In this document: positions 27,587-36,102 of the stretch, piece after piece | Layout of the letters: every line of letters starts with the position of its first letter | How positions within the stretch are numbered: position 1 is the first letter of the stretch | NCBI GenBank assembly: GCA_031296935.1 | Contig: JAVDPD010000024.1 | Span: forward strand, 1 to 64,000 | Source: Cerasicoccus maritimus | GTDB taxonomy: Bacteria > Verrucomicrobiota > Verrucomicrobiia > Opitutales > Cerasicoccaceae | Direction: 5' to 3' | Length of the DNA stretch: 64,000 nucleotides | The notes under the pieces: generated by a model | Database searches by the model: none | The model's input: only the letters and a program-made list of their open reading frames with translations | What the model was told of the DNA's origin: nothing | Position numbers and translations under genes: made by a program

Positions 27587-28006
27587 ATGCCTAATTTTAC
27601 CCAGACGATCACACTGCGGACCAGTGGGCGCCGCACTTACGAAATTTCCAGCGACATAGCAGCCGCCCTGCGCCAATCCGGCCTGCAGGCGGGCACGGTG
27701 ACGGTTTTCTGTCAGCACACCAGCTGTAGCCTCGTGATCATGGAGAACGCCGACCCGTCAGCGCGTGCGGACCTGCATTACTTCATGGACAAACTCGTCC
27801 CCGAGGACGACCCAAACTATACGCACACGCTCGAAGGCCCGGACGACATGACGAGCCACATCAAAATGGCCCTCACGCGTACGTCCGAGGTGATTCCGTT
27901 TGTTGACGGCCGGTTGTGCCTTGGCACGTGGCAAGGCGTCTTCCTCTGGGAGCATCGCGACATGCAGCATTCCCGGCGGATCGTGCTCTCGTTTAACGGG
28001 GAGTAG
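27587..28006 (+). CDS. yjbQ: YjbQ family protein (secondary thiamine-phosphate synthase-like)
   Basis: A 139-residue protein of the UPF0047/YjbQ family. Signatures are VFCQHTSCSLVIMENADPS (about 46-64), DPNYTHTLEGPDDMTSHIKMAL with two conserved His, and the end motif LGTWQGVFLWEHRD. Some members have weak thiamine-phosphate synthase activity in vitro; the true role is unclear. Start ATG at 27587, 11 bases after the SDR stop. A REP-like element begins two bases after its stop. Confidence 0.9.
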   Translation: MPNFTQTITLRTSGRRTYEISSDIAAALRQSGLQAGTVTVFCQHTSCSLVIMENADPSARADLHYFMDKLVPEDDPNYTHTLEGPDDMTSHIKMALTRTSEVIPFVDGRLCLGTWQGVFLWEHRDMQHSRRIVLSFNGE

Positions 28007-28007
28007 C

Positions 28008-28038
28008 AAGTAGCACAGGCGGGAAACCTGCGCTACTT
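28008..28038 (+). repeat. REP-like palindrome directly after yjbQ
   Basis: Inverted repeat AAGTAGCACAGG (28008-28019) and CCTGCGCTACTT (28027-28038) with loop CGGGAAA; one mismatch. It begins and ends with GTAG/CTAC, like the element pair at 46358-46427 and the one at 10494. It may also serve as a transcript-end hairpin. Confidence 0.55.
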
Positions 28039-28056
28039 CGTTTTATGTTGGTCGAG

Positions 28057-28191
28057 TTATGGAGTGCGCCAGCCCTCTGGCGCTTTAGAATTTTGCGGGA
28101 GCTCAAATAGAATCCACACAGCTACGTTTTGCTCCAGATACCAACCGGGTTGAAAATGCTGAAAGCGCCAGAGGGCTGGCGCACTCCATAA
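28057..28191. repeat. 135-bp element bounded by 30-bp perfect inverted repeats
   Basis: The 30 bases 28057-28086 are repeated in exact reverse complement at 28162-28191. Each arm is itself a hairpin built on GCGCCAGCCCTCTGGCGC. The 75-base interior contains no reading frame. Exact 30-bp arms around a short noncoding core are typical of a REPIN or a small non-autonomous element (MITE-like); no target-site duplication was found by eye. Confidence 0.7.
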
Positions 28192-28223
28192 AGCAGACTG
28201 TGCTTTAGGTTAAACTCTCTCTC

Positions 28224-29093
28224 TTATTCCACCCGTACGATGTGGCCGCGCTCGACGCCGTTGTCATCTTGGAGGATGGCAATAGTCAGGCGTTCGTCCT
28301 GGCGGAGGATGTGGGCTGTGCCGAGGAAGACTTCTTCCTGGCCGAGGGATTCGCCGGTGTCGGGGTCAGTCATTTCTTCGCCGACCGCGTAAATGCTCAT
28401 GGTCTTCCCATCATGATTAAATCCGTGGGCCGAGCCCTTGTTGATGGTGATCTGCTTGCCGGTCTTGGCGACGACTTTGGCGGGGAAAAGATCGGCTGTA
28501 ATTTGGACGGCGATGTCGGCGGCCACGACTTGGGCGACCTCGTTGAAGAGGACGTTGTTCAAGCTGCCTTCGCGCAGGCCGTAGGAGAAATAATTATCCG
28601 TGCGGGAGCTGTCGACGGTAGTGCTGCTGCTGGCGGTGAGGGCTCCAGTGCTGGAATCGTAGAGCTTAGCGTCGGCGGTTAGGTAAACGATGTTGCGGGT
28701 CTGGTCGCGGCCGATGGCGCTGAAGTGCGCCTTCTCCTGCACGGCGGTGAAATTGGTCACGTTGACCACGAGCACGTATTGCGCGCCTGCGATTTTACCT
28801 TGGGCAGCGGCGGTGTCGGGGTCTAGGTTGCCAGACTGGCCGAGGGTCTGCTCATCGATGAGGGACTTCATGTCCGTGCGGCTGATGACGGCGAATTTAC
28901 CCGTCTCGCCAAAGGCACTGCCGAGGCTGGACTGGAGCGAGGCGACAAACTGTGGCAGCGCGGCGCGGTCGGCGGAGCTCTCGCTCTGCAGGGCGGTGTT
29001 TACCTGCACCGGCGGGATCGCCAACGTGGGCTTGGCGGCGTGGGAAAGGGCAGCGGACGCCACGAGGGCGAGTAGGGCAAAGATCGGTTTCAT
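28224..29093 (-). CDS. CsgG-like secreted protein with FlgT-type C-terminal domain
   Basis: A 289-residue protein with a Sec signal peptide (about 1-19, ending SHAAK) and no lipobox. The N-terminal two thirds have the CsgG pattern: a leading LAIPPVQVN strand, FAVISRTDMKSLIDEQ near 67-82, and GKIAGAQYVLVVNVTNFT near 101-118. The last 80 residues (VVAKTGKQITINKGSAHGFN followed by DPDTGESLGQEEV) match the FlgT/CsgG-associated C-terminal domain. CsgG is an outer-membrane curli exporter and is a lipoprotein; without the cysteine this protein is probably periplasmic. Same strand as the DUF4177 and second CsgG-like gene upstream, about 45 bases apart, so an operon is likely. Confidence 0.8.
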   Translation of the reverse strand: MKPIFALLALVASAALSHAAKPTLAIPPVQVNTALQSESSADRAALPQFVASLQSSLGSAFGETGKFAVISRTDMKSLIDEQTLGQSGNLDPDTAAAQGKIAGAQYVLVVNVTNFTAVQEKAHFSAIGRDQTRNIVYLTADAKLYDSSTGALTASSSTTVDSSRTDNYFSYGLREGSLNNVLFNEVAQVVAADIAVQITADLFPAKVVAKTGKQITINKGSAHGFNHDGKTMSIYAVGEEMTDPDTGESLGQEEVFLGTAHILRQDERLTIAILQDDNGVERGHIVRVE

Positions 29094-29137
29094 AGTCGGT
29101 TTAACGACGCCAAGCCGGCGTTTATTCGAAAGAATTT

Positions 29138-29452
29138 TTATTGGGGCGCGATTTGTTTGGGGCGTTTGAAAACGTAGGAGTAGGACACGTTTTGGTTGCG
29201 GTCCTGATTCGTGGAAAACCCAACCAACTCCCAGCCTTGCTTGCCGAAATCATTGAGCCGTTTTTCACTGAGCTGCTGGTAATACTCGGTCTTGTATTCC
29301 CACTGGATTCTGGTCGGTATCGCGTTGACCGAGCCCGTGACGGGCACGACGGCTGGCGCGGACTCGCCATCTTTTATCGTCACCTTAGCGGGAAGCGAGG
29401 GTGCCAGCACGGTGGCGGTCATCAGGCAAATGAATGGAATCAGCTTTTTCAT
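29138..29452 (-). CDS. secreted DUF4177-like protein
   Basis: A 104-residue protein with a signal peptide (MKKLIPFICLMTATVLAPSLPAK). The mature part contains WEYKTEYYQQLSEKRLNDFGKQGWELVGF and a final YVFKRP, which is the DUF4177 pattern (WEYK...LNxxGxxGWELV...FKR). Function unknown. I start at ATG 29450-29452 because the signal peptide begins there. It lies between two CsgG-like genes on the same strand, 28 bases after the upstream gene. Confidence 0.75.
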   Translation of the reverse strand: MKKLIPFICLMTATVLAPSLPAKVTIKDGESAPAVVPVTGSVNAIPTRIQWEYKTEYYQQLSEKRLNDFGKQGWELVGFSTNQDRNQNVSYSYVFKRPKQIAPQ

Positions 29453-29479
29453 GTTGTTCAAACGATTCGAAAGCACGTT

Positions 29480-30595
29480 TTATTCGACAACTTCGAGGGG
29501 GACCGGGAAGGGGTTGCCCCACAAGCTGTTTTGGTAAATGAAGCTCGGTGCCTGGTTCGTGTCCACACGGAAACCGCTCTGGCGCAGCGCCTCGGCTTTG
29601 CCGCGAATTTCCTCCGCTTCGGCGTCGGTCAATTGGCGGTCATTTTGCAGGGCTTGCAGGAATTCACTCATCTCCTGCCACTGCTGGAGGCCGTCGGCGG
29701 AGAAGTTCAGCTGCGCCACGAGCACAAAGCCGTCGTAGAGATTCACGTTGCGCTCCCAGGAGCTGAAGCCGTCGCGGGTGAGGCGCAGTTGGTGGAGCCC
29801 CGGGCGGGCTTGGAAGGTGCCCGGCGCGCTGCCGAGGACGACGCCATCGAGCTCGACATTGACGCCAATTGCCTCGATGGGAAATTTCTCCGCAGACAGC
29901 GTCACGACGTTGTCCTCGTCGATGATCACGTTGGGCACCGCGATGTCCTGCAGGCGCGGCGTGATCGCAAATCCGACCGGTGCGGCGGGTTCCGGGGCGA
30001 CTGGAATGTTGCCCAGACCAGCTTCTTCCTTGGCGTTCTCCGCGATGAGCGCGGCGGCATCGGTGATCAGGCCGTTGAGCAAATCTGTGTCGACAATCTC
30101 GATGTTTTCATCGTCGCGGAGTGTTTCGGAAACGGAAATTTCCTCGCCGACGAGGCCCGCGCCGCCACTGGCTTCCAGCAGGCCGTAGGAGACGCGCAGA
30201 GTGTAGGTGGTGTTGGCCGTGGCGATGTCGTAGCCACGGTATTTCACGTTGCGTTGGCCGTAGGAGACGATGTTGGCGACCAGCAGGTAATCCGCGCCCA
30301 AGGTCTGCGCCAGGCGAAGGGCCGAGGAGCTTGTGGCCAGCGCGCGACCGAGGTCTTCCACGCTCGGATCTTGCGCGAGGGAATTCGCCACCTCTTGCCG
30401 ACTGATGACATTGAAGCCCTGACCATTGAGGTTGGCCGCGAGGAGTGACTCCAGGGCGTTGGCTTTGCTGGCGAGCTCGACGCCTGCCAGATTGTTGACG
30501 AAAACCGCGGTTTTACGCCCTTCGGTTTGCCCCCAAACAGAGCTGGTAGCGAGTAACGCGATGAGGACCCAGAAACGAAAGATCGGATTGGACAT
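29480..30595 (-). CDS. CsgG-like secreted protein with PEGA-type domain
   Basis: A 371-residue protein with a signal peptide (about 1-22). Residues 28-190 follow the CsgG/TolB-like pattern (KTAVFVNNLAGVELASKANA, FNVISRQEVANSL, ALRLAQTLGADYLLVANIVSY). Residues about 232-295 look like a PEGA domain: VNVELDGVVLGSAPGTFQAR followed by PGLHQLRLTRDGFSSWERNV, a module found in surface and cell-wall proteins. The C-terminus is helical and charged. There is no lipobox. It leads the three-gene group with the DUF4177 and the other CsgG-like gene. Export or assembly role is an inference. Confidence 0.78.
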   Translation of the reverse strand: MSNPIFRFWVLIALLATSSVWGQTEGRKTAVFVNNLAGVELASKANALESLLAANLNGQGFNVISRQEVANSLAQDPSVEDLGRALATSSSALRLAQTLGADYLLVANIVSYGQRNVKYRGYDIATANTTYTLRVSYGLLEASGGAGLVGEEISVSETLRDDENIEIVDTDLLNGLITDAAALIAENAKEEAGLGNIPVAPEPAAPVGFAITPRLQDIAVPNVIIDEDNVVTLSAEKFPIEAIGVNVELDGVVLGSAPGTFQARPGLHQLRLTRDGFSSWERNVNLYDGFVLVAQLNFSADGLQQWQEMSEFLQALQNDRQLTDAEAEEIRGKAEALRQSGFRVDTNQAPSFIYQNSLWGNPFPVPLEVVE

Positions 30596-30641
30596 GAATC
30601 ACAGCGTATTGATCTTCACGCCGGACGCAAGGATAGGGAGT

Positions 30642-32732
30642 TTAAACTTTTACTGCTGAATTTGCCGTGGCTTTCTCTTCGCGCAGGTAAAGGAGGAAGG
30701 CGATCAGGTAGAATGTCAGCACTAACAGGTAGAGCGCCTTGAAGCCGGTGAGCATGTTGATGTATTCGAGCAGTCCTCCGCAGAGAGCGCCGATAACATT
30801 CCAGCCGAGGCCGGAAGCAACATCTGTGCGCCCTTTGAAGACCGCCGCAAAGCAGGCGCCAGCAAAGAAAAATGGCGCGCCAATGAAGACGATGGATCCC
30901 GCAAGCTTGAGCCCGGTGGAGACGCCCAGCAAGGCGCTGAGCGGTGCCAGGTAAAGCGCGGCCAGAGTGAGGAACAGTAAGATGAAGCAGGCCTTTTCGT
31001 TGAATGGCTTGTAGGCGAATACCAGCGTGCTGATCAGCAAGAGTAGCAGAATCGAGGCAAAGGCGATGGAATTCGTCATCCAGGTATTACCCCATAGCAG
31101 GCCAATTTCAGTGACGGATTTCGTGTTGAGCAGCAGGAAGGCCGCGCCAAAGAGGAACATGGGCGCATCGAAGGTTCGTAGGAGGCCTTTTTGTCCGGGC
31201 TCACGTGGCGTGGCGATTACGAAGAGCACGATGGAAATGAAGAGCACAACGGCGATCATCTTCAGGTAAAACGGGCTGATCCCGCGTTCCGTTACGTAGA
31301 GGTAAGGCCAGTCGTCGGTGGGGATGTCGAGCTTGGTGTTGGTGGTGAGATCGAGGTATTGTTGGGTCTGCTGTTTGCGCATCTCGGGCGCCACGTGGGC
31401 AAAGGCCGGGCCAGCCATAAAGGACTGGTTAAAGAGTCGGAATTCGCCCGCATTGATAACGGGAAACTCTCCAAAGGTCTCTGTGATCATCGCGATGATT
31501 TTGCTGCTGATGTGGGCATCAGAGACCATGAAGTGTAAGATCAAGCCGCCGTCATCTGCGAGGAGTCGCTTGGCGGATTCGATGGATTCACGGGTGTAAA
31601 CAAAGTTGTCCAGGCGCACATTGGAGAGCGCGGACAGGCGGGTCATCGAGTCGAGGGTGCCGAAGATGATAACGTCATATTTTTCCTGACTGTGGTTGAG
31701 GAAAGAGCGGGCGTCTTCGGTGTGTGGCGTCACGCGCGGGTCGCTGTATGGTTGGTCCGGGTGGAGCTCCCTACCATAAGCGAGAATCTGCGGATCTATT
31801 TCCACGGCGTCAATGTGATCGACCCCGAGCATGAGCAGCATGGATACGTCGTTACCAGTGCCAGCACCTAGGACTAGCGCGCGCTTCGGCTTTTGCTTCA
31901 GCAAGCTGTAAGGATACTGGAATCCAGCGAATGCCTTGTCAGCATACGCGGAGCTGACGCCCTCTGTGCGCTGTAGGGGGAGCATTACTTGGTGTAGTGA
32001 GCCGTTGGTGAGCACCGGACGCCCGAGCACCTGCCCGTTGTCTGCGTTTTGCTCATAAGTTTGCAGAGCATAGTAGGGGCTGTAGGCATCTGCGGTTTCA
32101 GCCTTTATAACCACCAGCACGATCACCGCAACCAGCGCCGCGTAGATGCCTTGCTTCGCATACTGGCGGTGTAGGAGCAGTGCGACCGGTGTCATGGCCA
32201 GTGTGAACCAAAGCCAAGGAAACGTCTGCCAAAGCGAGAGCAGGGTAAACAGGACCACGCCGATCAGTGAGCCCCCAAGGTCGAACGCATAGCCAATAAG
32301 CGTCTGGTTGGCTTTCTGGCACTCATCGAGAATTTTGCCCACGGCCTGACCCAACGGCATAAAGACGATGGCAACGAGTAGGAAAATGATACCAAGTGGC
32401 GCCAGGATGTTGTTGATGACGGGGGCGTCCTCGGGGAGGTTGTAATATAGCAGCCAAAAGTGCTCGCTGCTGCCCTTGGCGGTGAAGGCTATGTGGCTGC
32501 CCAGGCTCACGAGAACGGTCAGCAGCAGCAGGCCGACGGGGAACAACCAAAACAGCGAACGCTTCGACTGGCGCAGGCAGCCCAAGCCCATGCCGAAAAA
32601 GGCGGCAATGAGCACCAGGTTGGGAAAATAGGCGGCTATGCGAATTTGCGCTGCGATCCAACGGATTAGCGTAAGTTCGAGCATGAGCACCGAAAACGTA
32701 AGTAATAGCAGGGTGAGCTGGCGTTGCTTCAT
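30642..32732 (-). CDS. polytopic membrane protein with spermidine-synthase-like methyltransferase fold
   Basis: A 696-residue protein. The first 210 residues contain about six or seven transmembrane helices, then a soluble Rossmann domain (about 255-455) with ALVLGAGTGNDVSMLLMLGV and AVEIDPQILAYGRELHPDQP, the SAM-binding signature of the spermidine synthase family, followed by EDARSFL and YDVIIFG. The C-terminal part (about 495-690) has another seven or so helices. Such MFS/SpeE fusion proteins are widespread and uncharacterised; there is no evidence that they make polyamines. It is a single-gene unit as far as visible. Confidence 0.82.
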   Translation of the reverse strand: MKQRQLTLLLLTFSVLMLELTLIRWIAAQIRIAAYFPNLVLIAAFFGMGLGCLRQSKRSLFWLFPVGLLLLTVLVSLGSHIAFTAKGSSEHFWLLYYNLPEDAPVINNILAPLGIIFLLVAIVFMPLGQAVGKILDECQKANQTLIGYAFDLGGSLIGVVLFTLLSLWQTFPWLWFTLAMTPVALLLHRQYAKQGIYAALVAVIVLVVIKAETADAYSPYYALQTYEQNADNGQVLGRPVLTNGSLHQVMLPLQRTEGVSSAYADKAFAGFQYPYSLLKQKPKRALVLGAGTGNDVSMLLMLGVDHIDAVEIDPQILAYGRELHPDQPYSDPRVTPHTEDARSFLNHSQEKYDVIIFGTLDSMTRLSALSNVRLDNFVYTRESIESAKRLLADDGGLILHFMVSDAHISSKIIAMITETFGEFPVINAGEFRLFNQSFMAGPAFAHVAPEMRKQQTQQYLDLTTNTKLDIPTDDWPYLYVTERGISPFYLKMIAVVLFISIVLFVIATPREPGQKGLLRTFDAPMFLFGAAFLLLNTKSVTEIGLLWGNTWMTNSIAFASILLLLLISTLVFAYKPFNEKACFILLFLTLAALYLAPLSALLGVSTGLKLAGSIVFIGAPFFFAGACFAAVFKGRTDVASGLGWNVIGALCGGLLEYINMLTGFKALYLLVLTFYLIAFLLYLREEKATANSAVKV

Positions 32733-32935
32733 TGTAAAGTGATGACGTTCAATTTAATGAAGGGGTCAACGTCTATGCTCAATTGACCGATTGGTCTAAC
32801 TGAATTTTGACAGCCTTTGACATATCTTCGACTGCTCCAATCAAATGCCTGCAAGGAGGAATTTGCCTTCTCGGGCTACGGCTGTCTGCCAAAAGGTTTG
32901 CCGTGCAAAAATCTGCCGGTCCAGCGGAATGCTGG

Positions 32936-33712
32936 CTAGCTTTTGCCGCCGCGGATGAGGCGGGAGACGGCCTTGGAGCCAGCTTCCTTGCGGGCTTGGT
33001 CAAGGGCCTTGCGCAGGTGTTTGGGATCGCGTTTTTCAGCGGGGCCGATGTCATCCAGGCTGGTGGGTAAATCTTCGTCTGGCTCGCCGTAGTCGTGCTC
33101 GTCGGGCTCCTCGATCACAGGTGCTTTTTGAATGCGGAAAGGGGGCTTGCTCTTGGGCTTGGATGGTGCGGATTCAGCAATCGGCTCGGGATCTTCAGGG
33201 GACACGCCGGAAGTCGTTGGCTGGGAGGGGCCGCGACCCACGAGGGCAGCACCGGTCGGCCCGAATTTCAATGCTTGTGGCTTGGTTTCTTCGATCGGCG
33301 TTTCGGCCTTGGGCTGCTTGGTGACTGTGCCTACGCCGAGATCATCTTCGTCTTCGGTAAAACGCGAGTAGCGACTCTGGGCGATGCGGGCAGATTCAGG
33401 CGCGCCACCGCCATTGAGCTCCAGTTCGGCGAGGCGGAATTCCAGCTTGAGGACTTTGTTGCGGACTTCGGCGTAATCGCCGCTCCCGCCACCTTTGGCG
33501 TTGACGACAAACTCCACGACGAAAGGAGCACAGGCTAGCACCGCGCCACTGACAATGGAAATTACGACCCAGGCCATCGCCAAGGGCGATAGCGGAGCGC
33601 CTTGCGAGAAGGCCAGCGCAATGCCGGTTCCGACGAGGAGTACATCGCCTAACCAGAACGGCCACTTCGGAATGTGGCGTTTTGGTGTCGGCAGGAAAGA
33701 GTCACTGGGCAT
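32936..33712 (-). CDS. two-helix membrane protein with long disordered tail
   Basis: A 258-residue protein of unknown function. Two transmembrane helices at about 20-38 and 45-72 are followed by a short coiled coil (YAEVRNKVLKLEFRLAELEL, about 80-100) and a long Pro/Ser/Glu/Lys-rich tail that ends in a basic helix (KHLRKALDQARKEAGSKAVS). The start ATG at 33710-33712 was chosen because the upstream extension of 62 codons is Cys-rich and unlike a protein. No partner gene. Helices plus coiled coil suggest an envelope scaffold, but that is a guess. Confidence 0.7.
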   Translation of the reverse strand: MPSDSFLPTPKRHIPKWPFWLGDVLLVGTGIALAFSQGAPLSPLAMAWVVISIVSGAVLACAPFVVEFVVNAKGGGSGDYAEVRNKVLKLEFRLAELELNGGGAPESARIAQSRYSRFTEDEDDLGVGTVTKQPKAETPIEETKPQALKFGPTGAALVGRGPSQPTTSGVSPEDPEPIAESAPSKPKSKPPFRIQKAPVIEEPDEHDYGEPDEDLPTSLDDIGPAEKRDPKHLRKALDQARKEAGSKAVSRLIRGGKS

Positions 33713-33870
33713 GCAGGTTGAATAAGTCCTCCACTTCACACATGGCAATGATTTTCCCAACCTGCGTCCCGCTGGACAGACACTTTTAGGCAACGTGCAG
33801 TTGCATCCATTGGTTTGTGATTGGGGTAAATGCTGGAGAGGCATTTCTGCTGAAGACGAATTTCTATATG

Positions 33871-33905
33871 CAAAAATCACCAGTGGCAGCATGCCCACTG
33901 GTGAT
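33871..33905 (-). terminator. Rho-independent terminator of the PEP-CTERM gene at 33932
   Basis: Inverted repeat ATCACCAGTGG (33876-33886) and CCACTGGTGAT (33895-33905) with an 8-base loop; on the minus strand it is followed by TTTTG. It lies just after the stop at 33932. Confidence 0.85.
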
Positions 33906-33931
33906 CTGGTGCAACGAGATGTGAGAAAAGT

Positions 33932-34768
33932 TTATTTGCGGCGGCGGATGTAAAGCAGGCCGAGCGTCGCGGTGCCGAGCAGCATGGCATAGTGGCCGGG
34001 CTCGGGAACCGTAGCTGGCGTGACATCGGCCCAGCTCGTGCCCACACGAATTTCGTCCACGTTAAAGCCGGGTGTTGCCGAGTATTGTTTGTCCAGCAGA
34101 AGGGTCGCAATGTCTGCGGCGTAGCCACCGGCATCTGAGAGGGTTACCGTTGGCGCGGTTTCTGTGCCGAAGCTGGAGCTGTCCGGGTTCACCCAGAGGC
34201 TGCCAGAGCCGCTTAGTCCACCCTCGGGGGTGTAGGCGACGACTATGAAGTAGGTCGTGTTGGCCAGATACTCGGTGGTGTCGACCACGGCTCCGCCGCC
34301 GATGCCTTTATTGGAGGCATCAAAGCCAATATTAAAGGCGCTGGAATTGTCGGCGTCCAGGGCAACGCTGAATGCGCCCACTTGCTTGGTGGTCCCGGTG
34401 CTCAGTGTTAATATCGGGCCGTTGGTGCTGGATGTCGCAAGGCTGGACAGGTCGGTAAGTTCGAACAGGAACGAATAATAGACGGTGTCGCCAGTTGAGC
34501 TGCCGGTGGGGGTGAAGCTGAGCCCGTAGGTTACATTACCACCCGCCGTGAGGCTGAACTTGTTGTCTTGAGATGGCTCTAAGCCGCTGGGGGAGGTTAA
34601 CGAGCCACTGGTCACTGCATCAGTGCTGGAGGAGCCCGCGAGGATTGGCATGTTGCTGGGAACCGTAGTGCCAGCAATGTCGTCAAAGGGTTCGTAGGCG
34701 AGGAGCACACCGTGGCTCTGTGATGCGCCGAAAGCGAGGAGTGAAAGGATACTGATGTAGGTTTTCAT
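33932..34768 (-). CDS. PEP-CTERM sorting domain protein
   Basis: A 278-residue secreted protein: signal peptide (about 1-20, MKTYISILSLLAFGASQSHG), a beta-rich body like a concanavalin-type lectin or glucanase fold (many Ser/Thr/Gly), and the PEP-CTERM tail VPEPGHYAMLLGTATLGLLY ending in IRRRK. The tail is recognised and removed by an exosortase and the protein then goes to the surface or matrix. No exosortase gene is in the window. Single gene with its own terminator. The ligand or role is unknown. Confidence 0.88.
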   Translation of the reverse strand: MKTYISILSLLAFGASQSHGVLLAYEPFDDIAGTTVPSNMPILAGSSSTDAVTSGSLTSPSGLEPSQDNKFSLTAGGNVTYGLSFTPTGSSTGDTVYYSFLFELTDLSSLATSSTNGPILTLSTGTTKQVGAFSVALDADNSSAFNIGFDASNKGIGGGAVVDTTEYLANTTYFIVVAYTPEGGLSGSGSLWVNPDSSSFGTETAPTVTLSDAGGYAADIATLLLDKQYSATPGFNVDEIRVGTSWADVTPATVPEPGHYAMLLGTATLGLLYIRRRK

Positions 34769-35059
34769 GATGCTGGTGTTAGGGGTGAACTAGGGCTGGC
34801 AAGCCTTTGATTTCTGTGTCTACGTATTTTTCAGTTTAGCCTATCCGTTCCCTGTTGGTGGACAAATCTATAGAGATTCACTGCTCATGGCAACGCATAC
34901 ACTTTTCTGTGTGCACGTATGTTTAGGGCACTTTCATCTAACTTGGCCGATTAGGGCGCAGTGATTTTTCAGAAACTGTTTAGCTTTTCAACTGTCATAA
35001 ATTCTATAGCCTTACCCCTTTGGCGCATTCGCGCATCCGTATCGAATTTCCCATAAACC

Positions 35060-35932
35060 ATGAATCCTTTAGCCTTGTTTGCCAAGAAGCGTGCGCAGTC
35101 CCGGCAATCCCGCTTGGCGATCCACACCATTTCGCTCGATGTGAAAGGGGTGGAGAATAAGTTGCGTGCAATTTCTGAAGCTGGTTTTGCTGGTGTCTCC
35201 TTGTGGCGTCAGGATGTGATGGAGAAGGGGCCGACTGAGATTCGTAAATTGCTCAAGGAATACAATCTCGCACCGGCGTCCTATTGTCGGGGTGGCTTCT
35301 TTGCCGCCGAGGATCCTAATGAGCGTCGCTCGGCGATTTATGACACCGAGCGTTGCATTGACGAGGCGGAGGCCATCGGCGCCTCCGCTGTGTTGATCAT
35401 CCCGGGCGCCGATCCACATCAGTCCTTGGAGGTTAGTCGCCAGCAGGTGTGTGAAGCGCTGGAAAAACTCATCCCGTATGCCGAGAAGAAGCATGTGCGC
35501 TTGGCGCTCGAAGCCCAGCACCCAATGCAGGCGGATGAACGCGGCTGCATCAACACCCTGCGCGAAGCCAATGACCTCGTGGAGCAACTGGGGTCGACTT
35601 ATCTTGGTGTTTGTGTGGACGCCTACCAGCAGTGGTGGGACTCCACGCTTGGCGATGAAATTGCCCGCGCTGGGGAGAATGATAAACTTTTTTGCTACCA
35701 CGTGGCTGATTGGAAAACGCCGACGGTGGACTTCCTCAACGACCGTGGCATTCCGGGCGAGGGCTGCATCGAGCTGCGCCGCATCACGCAGCAGATGGAA
35801 GACGCTGGCTACGATGGCCTGATCGAGGTCGAAGTCTTTTCCAATCGTTGGTCGCAGGACAATCCCGGCCATTTCCTCAACGAGGTAAAGTTCGCCTGCC
35901 GCGACTACCTGGAGTCACCGGCGCAGCAGTAG
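35060..35932 (+). CDS. sugar phosphate isomerase/epimerase family protein (xylose isomerase-like TIM barrel)
   Basis: A 290-residue AP endonuclease 2/xylose isomerase-like barrel. Typical blocks are LRAISEAGFAGVSLWRQDVM, AEAIGASAVLIIPG, a metal-site Glu in RLALEAQHPM, LGVCVDAYQQWWD with Asp, CYHVADWKTP with His, and GLIEVEVFSNRW with the last Glu. These positions give the divalent-metal site of the family. It epimerises or isomerises a small sugar or polyol. It stands alone, between a PEP-CTERM gene and the pilus cluster, and lacks the operators of the two sugar loci. Confidence 0.88.
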   Translation: MNPLALFAKKRAQSRQSRLAIHTISLDVKGVENKLRAISEAGFAGVSLWRQDVMEKGPTEIRKLLKEYNLAPASYCRGGFFAAEDPNERRSAIYDTERCIDEAEAIGASAVLIIPGADPHQSLEVSRQQVCEALEKLIPYAEKKHVRLALEAQHPMQADERGCINTLREANDLVEQLGSTYLGVCVDAYQQWWDSTLGDEIARAGENDKLFCYHVADWKTPTVDFLNDRGIPGEGCIELRRITQQMEDAGYDGLIEVEVFSNRWSQDNPGHFLNEVKFACRDYLESPAQQ

Positions 35933-36044
35933 TCTCGTTGCCGAATTTTTAGAGATAACAGAAAGATCGGGAAGACCGGAACGTTGTATGGGCGAGGCCC
36001 ATGCTTCCCGTTCTTCCTGTTTCATAACGCCCCCCCAAGCGCGC

Positions 36045-36079
36045 ACAAAAAAGCCCGGTCCTTGGTGAACCGGGCTTTT
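36045..36079 (-). terminator. bidirectional Rho-independent terminator
   Basis: AAGCCCGGT (36051-36059) pairs with ACCGGGCTT (36069-36077) with a 9-base loop; A runs on one side and T runs on the other make it usable from both strands. It separates the isomerase gene from the pilus cluster on the minus strand. Confidence 0.88.
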
Positions 36080-36102
36080 CGTTGAAATGGTTTTCGGAAC
36101 CT

